A stretch of DNA of 16,587 nucleotides, from contig JAEWPX010000161.1 of NCBI GenBank assembly GCA_023399375.1, forward strand, positions 1 to 16,587. Direction: 5' to 3'. The notes under the pieces were generated by a model. That model was not told where the DNA came from. It saw only the letters and a program-made list of their open reading frames with translations, and did not search any database. The position numbers were made by a program, and so were the translations under genes. Source of the DNA: Pseudomonadota bacterium (GTDB taxonomy: Bacteria > Desulfobacterota > Desulfovibrionia > Desulfovibrionales > Desulfovibrionaceae). Below, piece after piece: positions 1-7,400 of this stretch (position 1 is its first letter; the number at the start of each line of letters is the position of its first letter).

Positions 1-25
1 GGCCGGGATGCAAGCCATCCCGGCC
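1..25. terminator. Perfect 10-bp inverted repeat, probable terminator stem
   Basis: GGCCGGGATG at 1-10 is the exact reverse complement of CATCCCGGCC at 16-25, with loop CAAGC. The stem is GC-rich and stable, but no T-run follows on either strand. It lies about 180 bp past the cpaE stop. It could equally end a plus-strand gene located just left of the window. Confidence 0.4.
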
Positions 26-124
26 CGCCGCGAGACCCCGATAAAGGGGTTCCAGAAAGATGTGCAAAAAGCCTTCCGCCTGCCCCATGCGGCGCTTCGC
101 CGCTGCTCACCCCGTCGAGGGGGG

Positions 125-172
125 GCCGGGGGGCATCATGCCCCCGGCGGGGTGCAGGGGCAGCGCCCCTGC
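125..172 (+). terminator. Tandem GC hairpins followed by a pyrimidine tract
   Basis: Two adjacent hairpins are visible. The first pairs 125-134 with 140-148 (nine pairs, one bulged G, loop ATCAT). The second pairs 154-161 with 165-172 (eight perfect pairs, loop AGC). A C/T-rich stretch, TTCCAGCCTTCCTTCCTA, follows on the plus strand at 173-190. In plus orientation this is a degenerate intrinsic-terminator shape, which would suit a convergent gene left of the window. It also lies past the cpaE end, so it may act in both directions. Confidence 0.4.
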
Positions 173-201
173 TTCCAGCCTTCCTTCCTATCCGCCTGCC
201 G

Positions 202-1374
202 TCAACCGCGGCCGGTCAGGAGCTTGAGTCCGAACAGCCTGCGTTTCTGTTCCGGTTCCGGGGCCGGCGCGAGGCTTTTGGCCAGGTCGGCGATGGCCCG
301 GGTGACCGGTGCCTTGGGCGCGGCCTCGAGCAGGGTCTTGCCCTGGTTGATGGCGGCCAGCGTCGTCTTGTAGTCGTTGGGGATGCGCCAGTAGACCGGC
401 AACCCCAGGGCATTTTCCATATCTTCCACGGTCAGTTCGCTTTCGCCCAGGTGGCGATTGACCACGATCTTGAGCTTTTCCTCCAGGCCCGCCTGCGCCT
501 GGCGGATATTGTCCAGGAAGCGACGCACGTTGGCCAGGCACGGCAGGTTCTGGACGCAGACGAGCACGATGGCGTCGGAAATGTCCATGACCTTGAGCGT
601 GATTTCGTCGAGGTACATGCCGAGGTCGATGACCACGGTGTCGAAGACCTGGCGCATGAGGGCAAGAAGGCTCGAGATGTTTTCCGGCGTGGCCATCTGC
701 AGGTCGTCGAGACGGCTTGGCGGGGCGAGCAGCGACAGCCCCGAGGCGTGGCGCGACATGACGCTCATGAGGTAGGTGGCGTCCAGGCGGCTGATGTTGC
801 CGAGCACTTCGCCCCAGTGGTACTTTGGAGCGATATCCAGAAAGAGCTGGGCCTCGCCGAAGGGCAGGTTCATGTCCATGAGCGCCACGCTGGCCCCGGC
901 CTTGTGCCCGAGGCAGGCGGCGGCCAGGTTCACGGCGACCGAGGTGGTGCCAACGCCGCCCTTGGCCCCGAAGACGTTGATGATGCGGCCCTGCTTGCTG
1001 CCGCGCTGGCCGAGACGGCCTTCGCGCCGGCCCTTGTAGCGCCAAAGCGCCATGCGGACTTCTTCCTGGCTCACGGGCTGGGGGAAGAACTCGCGCACGC
1101 CCTGGCGCATGAGCCGCATGAGCACCTCGGCGTCGTATTCCCCGGCGGTGAGGAAGACTTCGCGGTCGCCCCGGCGGGCCACGATCTCGGCCACGGCTTC
1201 GAGTTCCTCCTCACCGCGCGAGGGGTCGAGCTCGCGCACGAGCAGGTCGGCAAACTCCTCGCCGTCCCCGAGCACCTCGAAATCGCCGTCCTCGGACAGG
1301 CATTCCTCGAACGCCCGCCTTGCCGGCGAGGCGTCCATGTCGAGGAATGCCGTGATCTTGTCGCTTATGCTCAT
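202..1374 (-). CDS. cpaE: Tad pilus localisation protein CpaE/TadZ, ParA/MinD-like ATPase
   Basis: The 390-residue protein has the usual CpaE/TadZ plan. Residues about 30-115 form an atypical receiver-like domain, and about 130-370 form a MinD/ParA-type Rossmann domain. The deviant Walker motif is FGAKGGVGTTS (135-145). The signature lysine K138 is present, but the P-loop lysine position holds T143. The A' motif is VALMDMNLPFG (163-173) and the Walker B region is VVIDLG (247-252). CpaE/TadZ proteins mark the assembly site of the Tad pilus at the cytoplasmic membrane and help recruit the CpaF motor (family knowledge). It is the last gene of the visible operon, 37 bp after the lipoprotein gene. 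The only ribosome-binding signal is a G-run just before the ATG, so translation may depend partly on the upstream gene. The CpaE call is secure; ATPase activity is doubtful. Confidence 0.88.
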   Translation of the reverse strand: MSISDKITAFLDMDASPARRAFEECLSEDGDFEVLGDGEEFADLLVRELDPSRGEEELEAVAEIVARRGDREVFLTAGEYDAEVLMRLMRQGVREFFPQPVSQEEVRMALWRYKGRREGRLGQRGSKQGRIINVFGAKGGVGTTSVAVNLAAACLGHKAGASVALMDMNLPFGEAQLFLDIAPKYHWGEVLGNISRLDATYLMSVMSRHASGLSLLAPPSRLDDLQMATPENISSLLALMRQVFDTVVIDLGMYLDEITLKVMDISDAIVLVCVQNLPCLANVRRFLDNIRQAQAGLEEKLKIVVNRHLGESELTVEDMENALGLPVYWRIPNDYKTTLAAINQGKTLLEAAPKAPVTRAIADLAKSLAPAPEPEQKRRLFGLKLLTGRG

Positions 1375-1411
1375 GCGCCCCCCCGCGGCCGATTGTCGTC
1401 CCGCGCCCCGG

Positions 1412-1678
1412 TCACTTGCCTATGGAGACAATGGGTTTGGGCGCCGTGTCCTTTTCCGACGGCTTGGCCTGCTCGTAACGCTCATAGGCCATGGCCGCCT
1501 TGTTTCCGTCAAGCCCGACCACGGGCGAATCGTCGCCGGCGGCGGGGTCGAGCTTCTGTTTTTCGAAAATGGCGTGGAAGGACTTGCCGTAATCCCAGGT
1601 CCGTTCCTTTTCGGCCTGGCAGCCCGCAAGGGCGCAGGCGCCAAGGGCCAGGACGACGGCGGGCAACACGCGTTTCAT
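1412..1678 (-). CDS. Small lipoprotein in the CpaD position of the Tad operon
   Basis: This 88-residue protein starts MKRVLPAVVLALGACALAGC, a textbook lipoprotein signal peptide with lipobox LAGC and acylated Cys20. The residue after the Cys is Gln, so outer-membrane sorting is expected if the usual +2 rule applies. The mature part is about 68 residues, polar, with no domain I recognise. A strong GGAGGAG ribosome-binding site sits about 7 nt before the ATG. The gene is 32 bp after the secretin gene and 37 bp before cpaE. In Caulobacter-type loci that slot is held by the lipoprotein CpaD, which is much longer (about 200 residues). I infer a secretin-associated or pilotin-like role from position and lipidation only. 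The lipoprotein call is firm; the function is unproven. Confidence 0.82.
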   Translation of the reverse strand: MKRVLPAVVLALGACALAGCQAEKERTWDYGKSFHAIFEKQKLDPAAGDDSPVVGLDGNKAAMAYERYEQAKPSEKDTAPKPIVSIGK

Positions 1679-1710
1679 GGATGTCTCCTCCTTGCGCCGG
1701 GGCGACGGGT

Positions 1711-3297
1711 TCACTGCGCACTCCGCTGCCGGCCCACGGCCGCCACGGGCACGGCATGGCCGAAATCTCCGTCCAGGGAGGCCGCGCCGGCCACGAGCGG
1801 CGCGGCGGACGCCTTGGAGGCGTCGTCGCGGGCGATGCCCAGGAAAAACTCCAGGTCGTCGGGCTCGTGGGCCGAGTCCGTGGGCAGGACCACGGACTTC
1901 TTGTCGAGCGGCTTGACGAGATGGGCGGTGATGAGGATGACGAGCTCGGTCTGGTCCTTCTGGTACTGGGAGCTCTTGAACAGGTTGCCGAGCACCGGGA
2001 TGTCGCCGAGCACGGGGTACTTGTCCATGGAATTGCGGGACTGCTCGCTGAGAAGGCCCGCCACGGCGAAGGTCTGGCCGTTCTTGAGCTCGATGGTGGT
2101 CGAGGTCTGGCGGGTGTTGATCGCCGGCACGGTGGAACCGTTGATGGTGATGGCCCGCGAGTAGTCGAGGTTGGACACCTCGGGGCTGACCTTGAGGTTG
2201 ATGCGGTCGCCGCCGGTGAGGGTCGGGGTGAAGTTGAGCTGCACGCCGAACTTCTTCCATTCGATGGAGGTGGTGCCGAGGCCCGCGGAAACGGGCACCG
2301 GGATCTCGCCGCCGGCCAGGAAGTCGGCGCTCTGGCCGTTGAGGCAGACGAGGTTGGGTTCTGCGAGGATCTTCACCAGGCCGTTTTCCTTGAGCAGGTC
2401 GAGCACGGCGGTCATGGCCGTGTTGCCCGCGCCGCCCCAGTTGGTGTTCCAGCGCGCCACGGCCGTGCCCTGGTTCATGGACATGGTGGCCTTGTTGCTG
2501 GCGGGGTTGAACTCGCGGTAGGCGAGCTGGATCGGCGCGCTGGTATAGCTCGAGGAACTGCTGGAACTGTCGGCCGAAGTACCGGTGATGGTCAGGTACT
2601 GGTAGGCGTTTTGCACCGTATCGACATTGAACATGCCCGAAGCCACGGAACTGAGGCTGCCGATGAGGGTGTAGGCAAAATTGCCGTCGCCCACGGCGTT
2701 GAGGTTGATGCCCATGCGGTTGACCACGGATTTGGCCATTTCGGCCACGCGCACCTCGAGCATGACCTGCTGCACGCCGCCCACGGACATGAGGTTGAGC
2801 ACCTTTTTCGGCGCATAGACTTCGGCCAGGGCCAGGGCCTTCTTGAGGTTGTCGGCGTCGCGCACCGTGCCGGAGAGCGCGATGGAATCCTGGCTGGCCA
2901 TGACCTCGATGCCGGGCTCGCCGGGCATGACGTCGTGGAGCATACGCTTAAGGCGCGTGATGTCCGGGGCCACGTCCAGATCGTAGACGGCGCGGATCTT
3001 GTCGCCCTTGTCCCAGAGCGTGAGGTTGGTCACGCCCGGGGCGCGGCCGGTGACGTAGACCTGGCGCGGCGAGAGCAGGACGAAATCGGCCACTTCGGGC
3101 TGGGCCACGGACACGCGGGCGATGTCGGCGTCGCTGCGCAGGATCACGGACTTGCCTATGGTCAGCGCAAGCCGCGGCGCGCTTTTGACGGCCACGGGCG
3201 CCACGCCCCCGGGAGCGGCGTAGGCCAGGCCGGTGACGGTGACGACCAGCAGGCATGCCAGGGCCTTCGCGCTCCAGGCGAATTTACGGCTGGCCAT
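1711..3297 (-). CDS. cpaC: Tad/Flp pilus outer-membrane secretin CpaC/RcpA
   Basis: The 528-residue protein is a type II/III-family secretin that forms the outer-membrane channel for the Tad pilus. A Sec signal peptide ends near residue 28 (AYA-AP). Residues about 38-110 are the pilus-assembly N-terminal domain (ALTIGKSVIL... YVTGRAPGVTNLTLWD). A BON-like/N1 segment follows at about 112-170, and the secretin core occupies about 290-462. The secretin signature is clear: YPVLGDIPVLGNLFKSS (427-443), then QTELVILITAHLVKP (449-463). Between the N-domains and the core lies a long insertion (about 200-290) with a run of seven serines (244-250). A tail of about 65 residues follows the core. AAAGGAG lies ahead of the ATG, and the start overlaps the 3' end of cpaB by 14 bp, indicating co-translation. 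The family call is firm. Confidence 0.93.
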   Translation of the reverse strand: MASRKFAWSAKALACLLVVTVTGLAYAAPGGVAPVAVKSAPRLALTIGKSVILRSDADIARVSVAQPEVADFVLLSPRQVYVTGRAPGVTNLTLWDKGDKIRAVYDLDVAPDITRLKRMLHDVMPGEPGIEVMASQDSIALSGTVRDADNLKKALALAEVYAPKKVLNLMSVGGVQQVMLEVRVAEMAKSVVNRMGINLNAVGDGNFAYTLIGSLSSVASGMFNVDTVQNAYQYLTITGTSADSSSSSSSYTSAPIQLAYREFNPASNKATMSMNQGTAVARWNTNWGGAGNTAMTAVLDLLKENGLVKILAEPNLVCLNGQSADFLAGGEIPVPVSAGLGTTSIEWKKFGVQLNFTPTLTGGDRINLKVSPEVSNLDYSRAITINGSTVPAINTRQTSTTIELKNGQTFAVAGLLSEQSRNSMDKYPVLGDIPVLGNLFKSSQYQKDQTELVILITAHLVKPLDKKSVVLPTDSAHEPDDLEFFLGIARDDASKASAAPLVAGAASLDGDFGHAVPVAAVGRQRSAQ

Positions 3298-4186
3298 GGG
3301 GATTCTCCTTTGCGGGGGGGGCGGACAGGCTGTCGAGGTTCACGCGCTCGCGCTCGGTGCCCCGGATGATTTCCACGGTGTAGCCCGCGCCTGCCGGGCC
3401 GGGTTCCGGTTCGGGCGCGGCGGCGGCTTCGGCGGGCGCGGCGGAGAATGCGCCGAGGCTTCGTTCCACGTCCGCGCCGGGCGTCTGCACCACGTCCTCG
3501 TCGCCGGGCTTGCGAAGCGCCAGGTGCATGCTGCCGAGGTCGGCGGCCAAGGCCAGGCGTTCGGCCTCCTCGGGCGTGACCATGAGCGTGAAGAAATCGG
3601 TGTTGGCCAGTTCCTCGCGGCCGTCCTTGCCGACCCGGGCCTCGAGTTCCGCGCCGGCGGTCAGCACGAGCACGTTTTCCAGGATGATTTTGTTGATCCT
3701 GGCGTCGGTCTTGCCGGGCTGGGAATAGGTGACCAGCACGTCCACCCGGCTGCCCGGGGTGATGTGGCCGCCCGAGCCCATGATCTTGGTGCCCTTGACG
3801 GTCAGCGCGCGCTTGCCGGGCTCGACCGCGGCTTCGAGGCCGCCGCCCGTGGCCCCCTTGGGCAGGAGCTTGTCCGGGGTGATGGGATCGTCCTGGGAAA
3901 TCTCCCGGGCCGTGATCCGGCCCACGGCGTCGGCCGTTTCGCGCAGCGCCCCCGTGGGCACGGCGTCGGCCTCGAAGCCCTTGAGCCGCACCATGCCGGC
4001 GTCGAGGCGCGCCCCCTTGGGAATGGCCCGGGAGGCCACGAGCGCCTCGACCTTGCGCGTCACGGGCGCGGGCTTGGCCGGCCCGGCCTGGCCGCGAAAC
4101 GACGCCAGCCAGCGGATGGTCAGCCCCCCGGCCACCAGGGCCAGGATCACGGCCAGAATCATGTGCGGTATCGCCTTGGACTTCAT
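3284..4186 (-). CDS. cpaB: Tad pilus assembly protein CpaB/RcpC
   Basis: I place the start at 4186, giving 300 residues, because GGAGG lies 6 nt upstream and the protein then begins MKSKAIPHMILAVILALVAG, a membrane anchor. An in-frame start 19 codons further upstream lacks this support. Residues about 44-115 form the SAF domain (VEALVASRAIPKGARLD...). Residues about 118-225 match the RcpC/CpaB conserved domain, with the hallmark ITPGSRVDVLVTY (142-154). An Ala/Pro/Glu linker (about 248-267) leads to GYTVEIIRG (268-276), a typical C-terminal strand of the family. CpaB works in the periplasm, probably linking the inner-membrane platform or the pilus to the CpaC secretin. It is the first visible gene of the operon and reads divergently from addA. 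Confidence 0.92.
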   Translation of the reverse strand: MKSKAIPHMILAVILALVAGGLTIRWLASFRGQAGPAKPAPVTRKVEALVASRAIPKGARLDAGMVRLKGFEADAVPTGALRETADAVGRITAREISQDDPITPDKLLPKGATGGGLEAAVEPGKRALTVKGTKIMGSGGHITPGSRVDVLVTYSQPGKTDARINKIILENVLVLTAGAELEARVGKDGREELANTDFFTLMVTPEEAERLALAADLGSMHLALRKPGDEDVVQTPGADVERSLGAFSAAPAEAAAAPEPEPGPAGAGYTVEIIRGTERERVNLDSLSAPPAKENPHGQP

Positions 4187-4285
4187 GGGGCCTCCGCCCT
4201 GCGCGCCCCCTCTCCCGGGACGCCGGATGCACGGCGCATGCAACTTTATAAAACGGTGTTACTCCTCCCCGTCCCTTCCCGATCC

Positions 4286-4312
4286 GCGCGCCGCGCCCGG
4301 AAGCCGGCGCGC
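4286..4312. repeat. 8-bp GC inverted repeat between divergent genes
   Basis: GCGCGCCG (4286-4293) is the exact reverse complement of CGGCGCGC (4305-4312), with an 11-nt loop. It lies between the two divergent starts, about 100 bp upstream of cpaB and 165 bp upstream of addA. It could be a regulator site or an insulating hairpin. In such GC-rich DNA a chance origin is possible. Confidence 0.35.
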
Positions 4313-4422
4313 CCGCGTCAGCCGGGCCGATCCGTCGCAACGCCGCTCCGGGCCGCGGGGAAGACACGGCGGGGCATCCCTTTCACAGCAAAAAGCCTGC
4401 CAAAACGACTCCCCTGAAACGG

Positions 4423-4451
4423 TTGCCGGGCGGGCGCGCCGGAGGTACCTT
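4423..4451 (+). promoter_or_regulatory. Candidate sigma70-type promoter for addAB
   Basis: TTGCCG (4423-4428) and TACCTT (4446-4451) are separated by exactly 17 bp. They match the -35 consensus at 4 of 6 positions and the -10 consensus at 3 of 6. Transcription would begin near 4458, leaving only a short leader before the AAAGGAG ribosome-binding site at 4464-4470. The match is modest. Confidence 0.3.
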
Positions 4452-4476
4452 GGCAGACGCCGCAAAGGAGCCCCCC

Positions 4477-7400
4477 ATGCTGATCCAGGTCAAGGCCTCG
4501 GCCGGCTCGGGCAAGACCCACGCCCTGACCGAACGCTTCATCTCCCTGGCCCTGCGGGCCGCACGCGACCTGCCGCGCGCCTGCGCCGACAGCCTGGAGT
4601 CCGGCTACGCCCTGCCCGAGATCCTGGCCGTGACCTTCACCAACAAGGCCGCCGCCGAGATGCGCGAACGCGTGCTCGGCCGGCTCAAGGCCCTGGCGCT
4701 CGGGCTCGGGGGCGCGGACGCCGCCTCGCGCGGCAAGGCGCGCGACGAGCTCGAAGACCTGCTCATCCACGCCGAGCGCCTCAACATCCGCACCATCGAC
4801 AGCCTGCTGTTCCTGCTCGCCCGGGTGTTCGCCCTGGAACTGGGCCTGCGCCCGGATTTCGAGCCGGCCTTCGACCTTTCCGACATCCTCGACGCCCTCT
4901 ACGACCGCCTGGCCGCGCAGTTGCCCGAGGATCCGGCCCTGGCCAAGGGCTTCGCCGACGCGGCCGCGACGCTTTTGCGCGACGCCCCGGGCTTTTTCCC
5001 CCTGCGCCGCTTCCGGGAGAGGGCCAAGGCCGTGGCCGGCAAACTGCTCGCCGCGCCGCTGCCGGGCGAAGCCGCCGCTCCCGAGGCGCTGCGCCTGGGC
5101 CTCGAACGCCGCCTGGGCGAGCTGTCCCTGGCCGCGGGCGCGCTCCTGGCCGCCATGCAGACGGCCGGCGTCCAGGGCTCGTCCCATTTCACGACCTTCC
5201 TGCGCCGCTGCCGCGAAGGCGACCAGGCCGACGCGCCGCCGCGCTCGGCTTTCGCCGCCAAGCCCGAACTCGCCGCCTGCGTGCTGAGGGCCAGCCGCGA
5301 CGCGGTCACGCCCGAACTCGACGCCCTGTTTTCGGCCCTGCGCACGGCCCACGCCACCTGCCTGCGCGAGCTGCCGCTCTTGCGCGCGGCCATGGGGCTC
5401 ACGCCCTTCATCGGCCTGGCCGGGCGCTTCGCCGAGGATTTCCCGGCCTACCTCACCCAGATGCGCGTGCTGCCCCACGTGCTGTGGCCGCGTCTGGTGG
5501 CCGGGCGGCTCGCCGGGGACGAGGGCGTGCCCGACGCCTGGTGTCGCCTGGGCGCGGGGCTCGCGCACATCCTCATCGACGAATTCCAGGACACGGCCGC
5601 GGAGCAATGGGACGTCCTACGCCTTTTGGCCGTCGAATGCCTGGCGCGCGGCGGCAGCCTCTACCTCGTCGGCGATGTGAAACAGGCCATCTACGGCTGG
5701 CGCGGCGGCGACGCCGCCCTGTTCGACGCCGCCCCGGAAGACCCCGAACTGTGCCGCATGGCCGACGTGATCCGCCAGACCCTGCCCGTCAACTGGCGCA
5801 GCTCCCGGGAAGTGGTCGCGGCCAACAACCGCTTCTTTTCCGCCCTGGCCGATCCCGGCGTCGCCCGGGACGCGGCCGCGGCCCTGCTCGGCGAATCCCT
5901 CGAAGAGGCCGTGCCGGACCTTGCCGCGGGCCTTTCCCGCGCCTTTGCCGACACCGCCCAAAAGCTCCCGCCGGACAGGCCCGGCGCGGGCGGCCACGTG
6001 CGCGTCACGGCGCTCAATGCCGCCTCGCCCGGGGCCTACGAGGAAGAGGCGCGGGAAACGCTGCTCGCCCTTCTTATCGACGAACTGCTCCCGCGCCACG
6101 GCGCGGGCGGCGTGGCCGTGCTCACCCGCTCCAACACCCAGGCCGGCCGGGTGGCCACGTGGCTGATCGAGGCCGGCGTGCCCGTGGTCACGGAAAACAG
6201 CCTCCGCCTGGCCGCGCATCCGCTCATCCGCCAGCTCGCGGCCATGCTCGCCTTCCTGGACTATCCGCCGGACAACCTTTCCTTTTTCGCGTTCGTGTCG
6301 GGGCAGGAACTCTTCGGCGACGTCTCGGGCGTCTCCCGCGAAGACCTGGCCGACTGGGTGGCGACGCTGCCGCCGCGCGCCTCCCTGTCCCTGGCCTTTG
6401 CCCAACGCTTTCCCGAGCCCTGGGAGCGGCTGGTGAAGCCCTACCTGCGCCAGACGGGCCTCGCCGGCCCTTACGACATGCTGCGCGAAATCGTGACCGG
6501 GTACCGGCTGCTCACCCGCCGCCCCGGCGACGCGGCCTTCCTGCGCCGCTTCCTGGAGATCGCCCACCTGGCCGAAAGCCGGGGGCACGGCTCCCTTTCC
6601 GCCTTCCTGGATTTCTGGAACACGCTCGGCGACGACGAGAAGGTGCCCCAGCCGGAAAACGTGGACGCCGTGCGCATCATGACCATCCACAAGGCCAAGG
6701 GGCTCCAGTTCCCGGCCGTGGTCGTGCCCTTCCACCATTTCGCCGGCCGCGCCGGGCCGGGCGAGCTCATGGCCGCGACCATCGACGAGGGCGCGATCCT
6801 GGCCCCGGACCAGCCGGGCCTTGGGCCCGAGCACGCCCTGCGCCGGGCGCGCGAACTGGCCGAGCAGGTGCATCTGCTCTACGTCGCCTGGACGCGGCCG
6901 GAAATCGAGCTGCACGCCTTCGTGCCCGGCCACGGCAAGCTGCGCGAGGACGCCCGCTATCCCCTGCCCCGGGCGCTGGCCGTGCTGTTCGCCGCCTTCG
7001 GCCACGACCCGGCCGACGCCGGCCCCATCCGCCTGGGCGAACTGCCCGCCGTCGCGCCGCCGCCCCCGCCCGCCTGCCCCGCGCACGCCCCGAGCGCGCG
7101 GGACGCGGCGGAAAACGTGCGCCCGGATGCACCCATGACCTGGCTGCCGCGCCTCAAGGTCTACCGCAACATGGCCCGCGACATCCTCGCCTCCATGGCC
7201 CTAAGCGACGCACGGCGCGGGGAGCTGGCCCACCTGGCCGCCGAAACCTTCGTGCGCGCGGGCTTCGATGCCGGCGATCCCGCCGAAGCGGCGCGGCGCG
7301 CGGCACTTGCCGCCCTTGGCGGCGCGCGCCTGCCGGCCGGACACCGAGAAACGCTCGCCGCGCAATTCACCGACATGCTCCTGTGGCTGGCCGGCCTGCC

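Larger units (their letters stand above)
1..201. repeat. Hairpin-rich intergenic element downstream of cpaE
   Basis: No gene is supported here. The stretch contains a run of inverted repeats: 1-10 with 16-25; ACCCC/GGGGT at 35-39 and 46-50; GCGGCG/CGCCGC at 89-94 and 98-103; CCCC/GGGG at 110-113 and 119-122; a 9-bp arm pair between 125 and 148; and GCAGGGGC/GCCCCTGC at 154-161 and 165-172. The last is followed on the plus strand by a T/C-rich tract (173-190). The layout resembles the hairpin plus pyrimidine tract at 10650-10795. It may be a dispersed intergenic repeat that doubles as a terminator. That the two belong to one family is my inference from structure, not from an alignment. Confidence 0.6.
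4187..4476. other. Divergent intergenic region between cpaB and addA
   Basis: This 290-bp gap holds no supported gene. It must carry the start signals for both the pilus operon (minus strand) and addAB (plus strand). The only AT-rich islet on the cpaB side is TTTATA at 4245-4250 (TATAAA on the minus strand), about 60 bp before the cpaB start. I found no convincing -35 box at normal spacing from it. An A-rich patch lies at 4389-4420. A GC hairpin sits in the middle (see 4286-4312). Confidence 0.6.

Noticed and set aside
8..373. A 121-codon plus-strand frame across the hairpin region and the cpaE 3' end
   Set aside because: It has no ribosome-binding site, has Arg/Pro/Gly-rich composition, crosses hairpins, and overlaps a well-supported gene on the other strand.
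451..3369. Very long plus-strand open frame opposite cpaE and the secretin
   Set aside because: Long open antisense frames are expected in very GC-rich coding DNA. The translation is His/Gly/Val/Asp-rich with no domain, while the minus strand encodes clear pilus proteins with ribosome-binding sites.
4186..4275. TATAAA box on the minus strand as the cpaB promoter
   Set aside because: No -35 element is found at 15-19 bp, and no sigma54 GG-N10-GC pattern fits around it. I record it only as an AT-rich islet.
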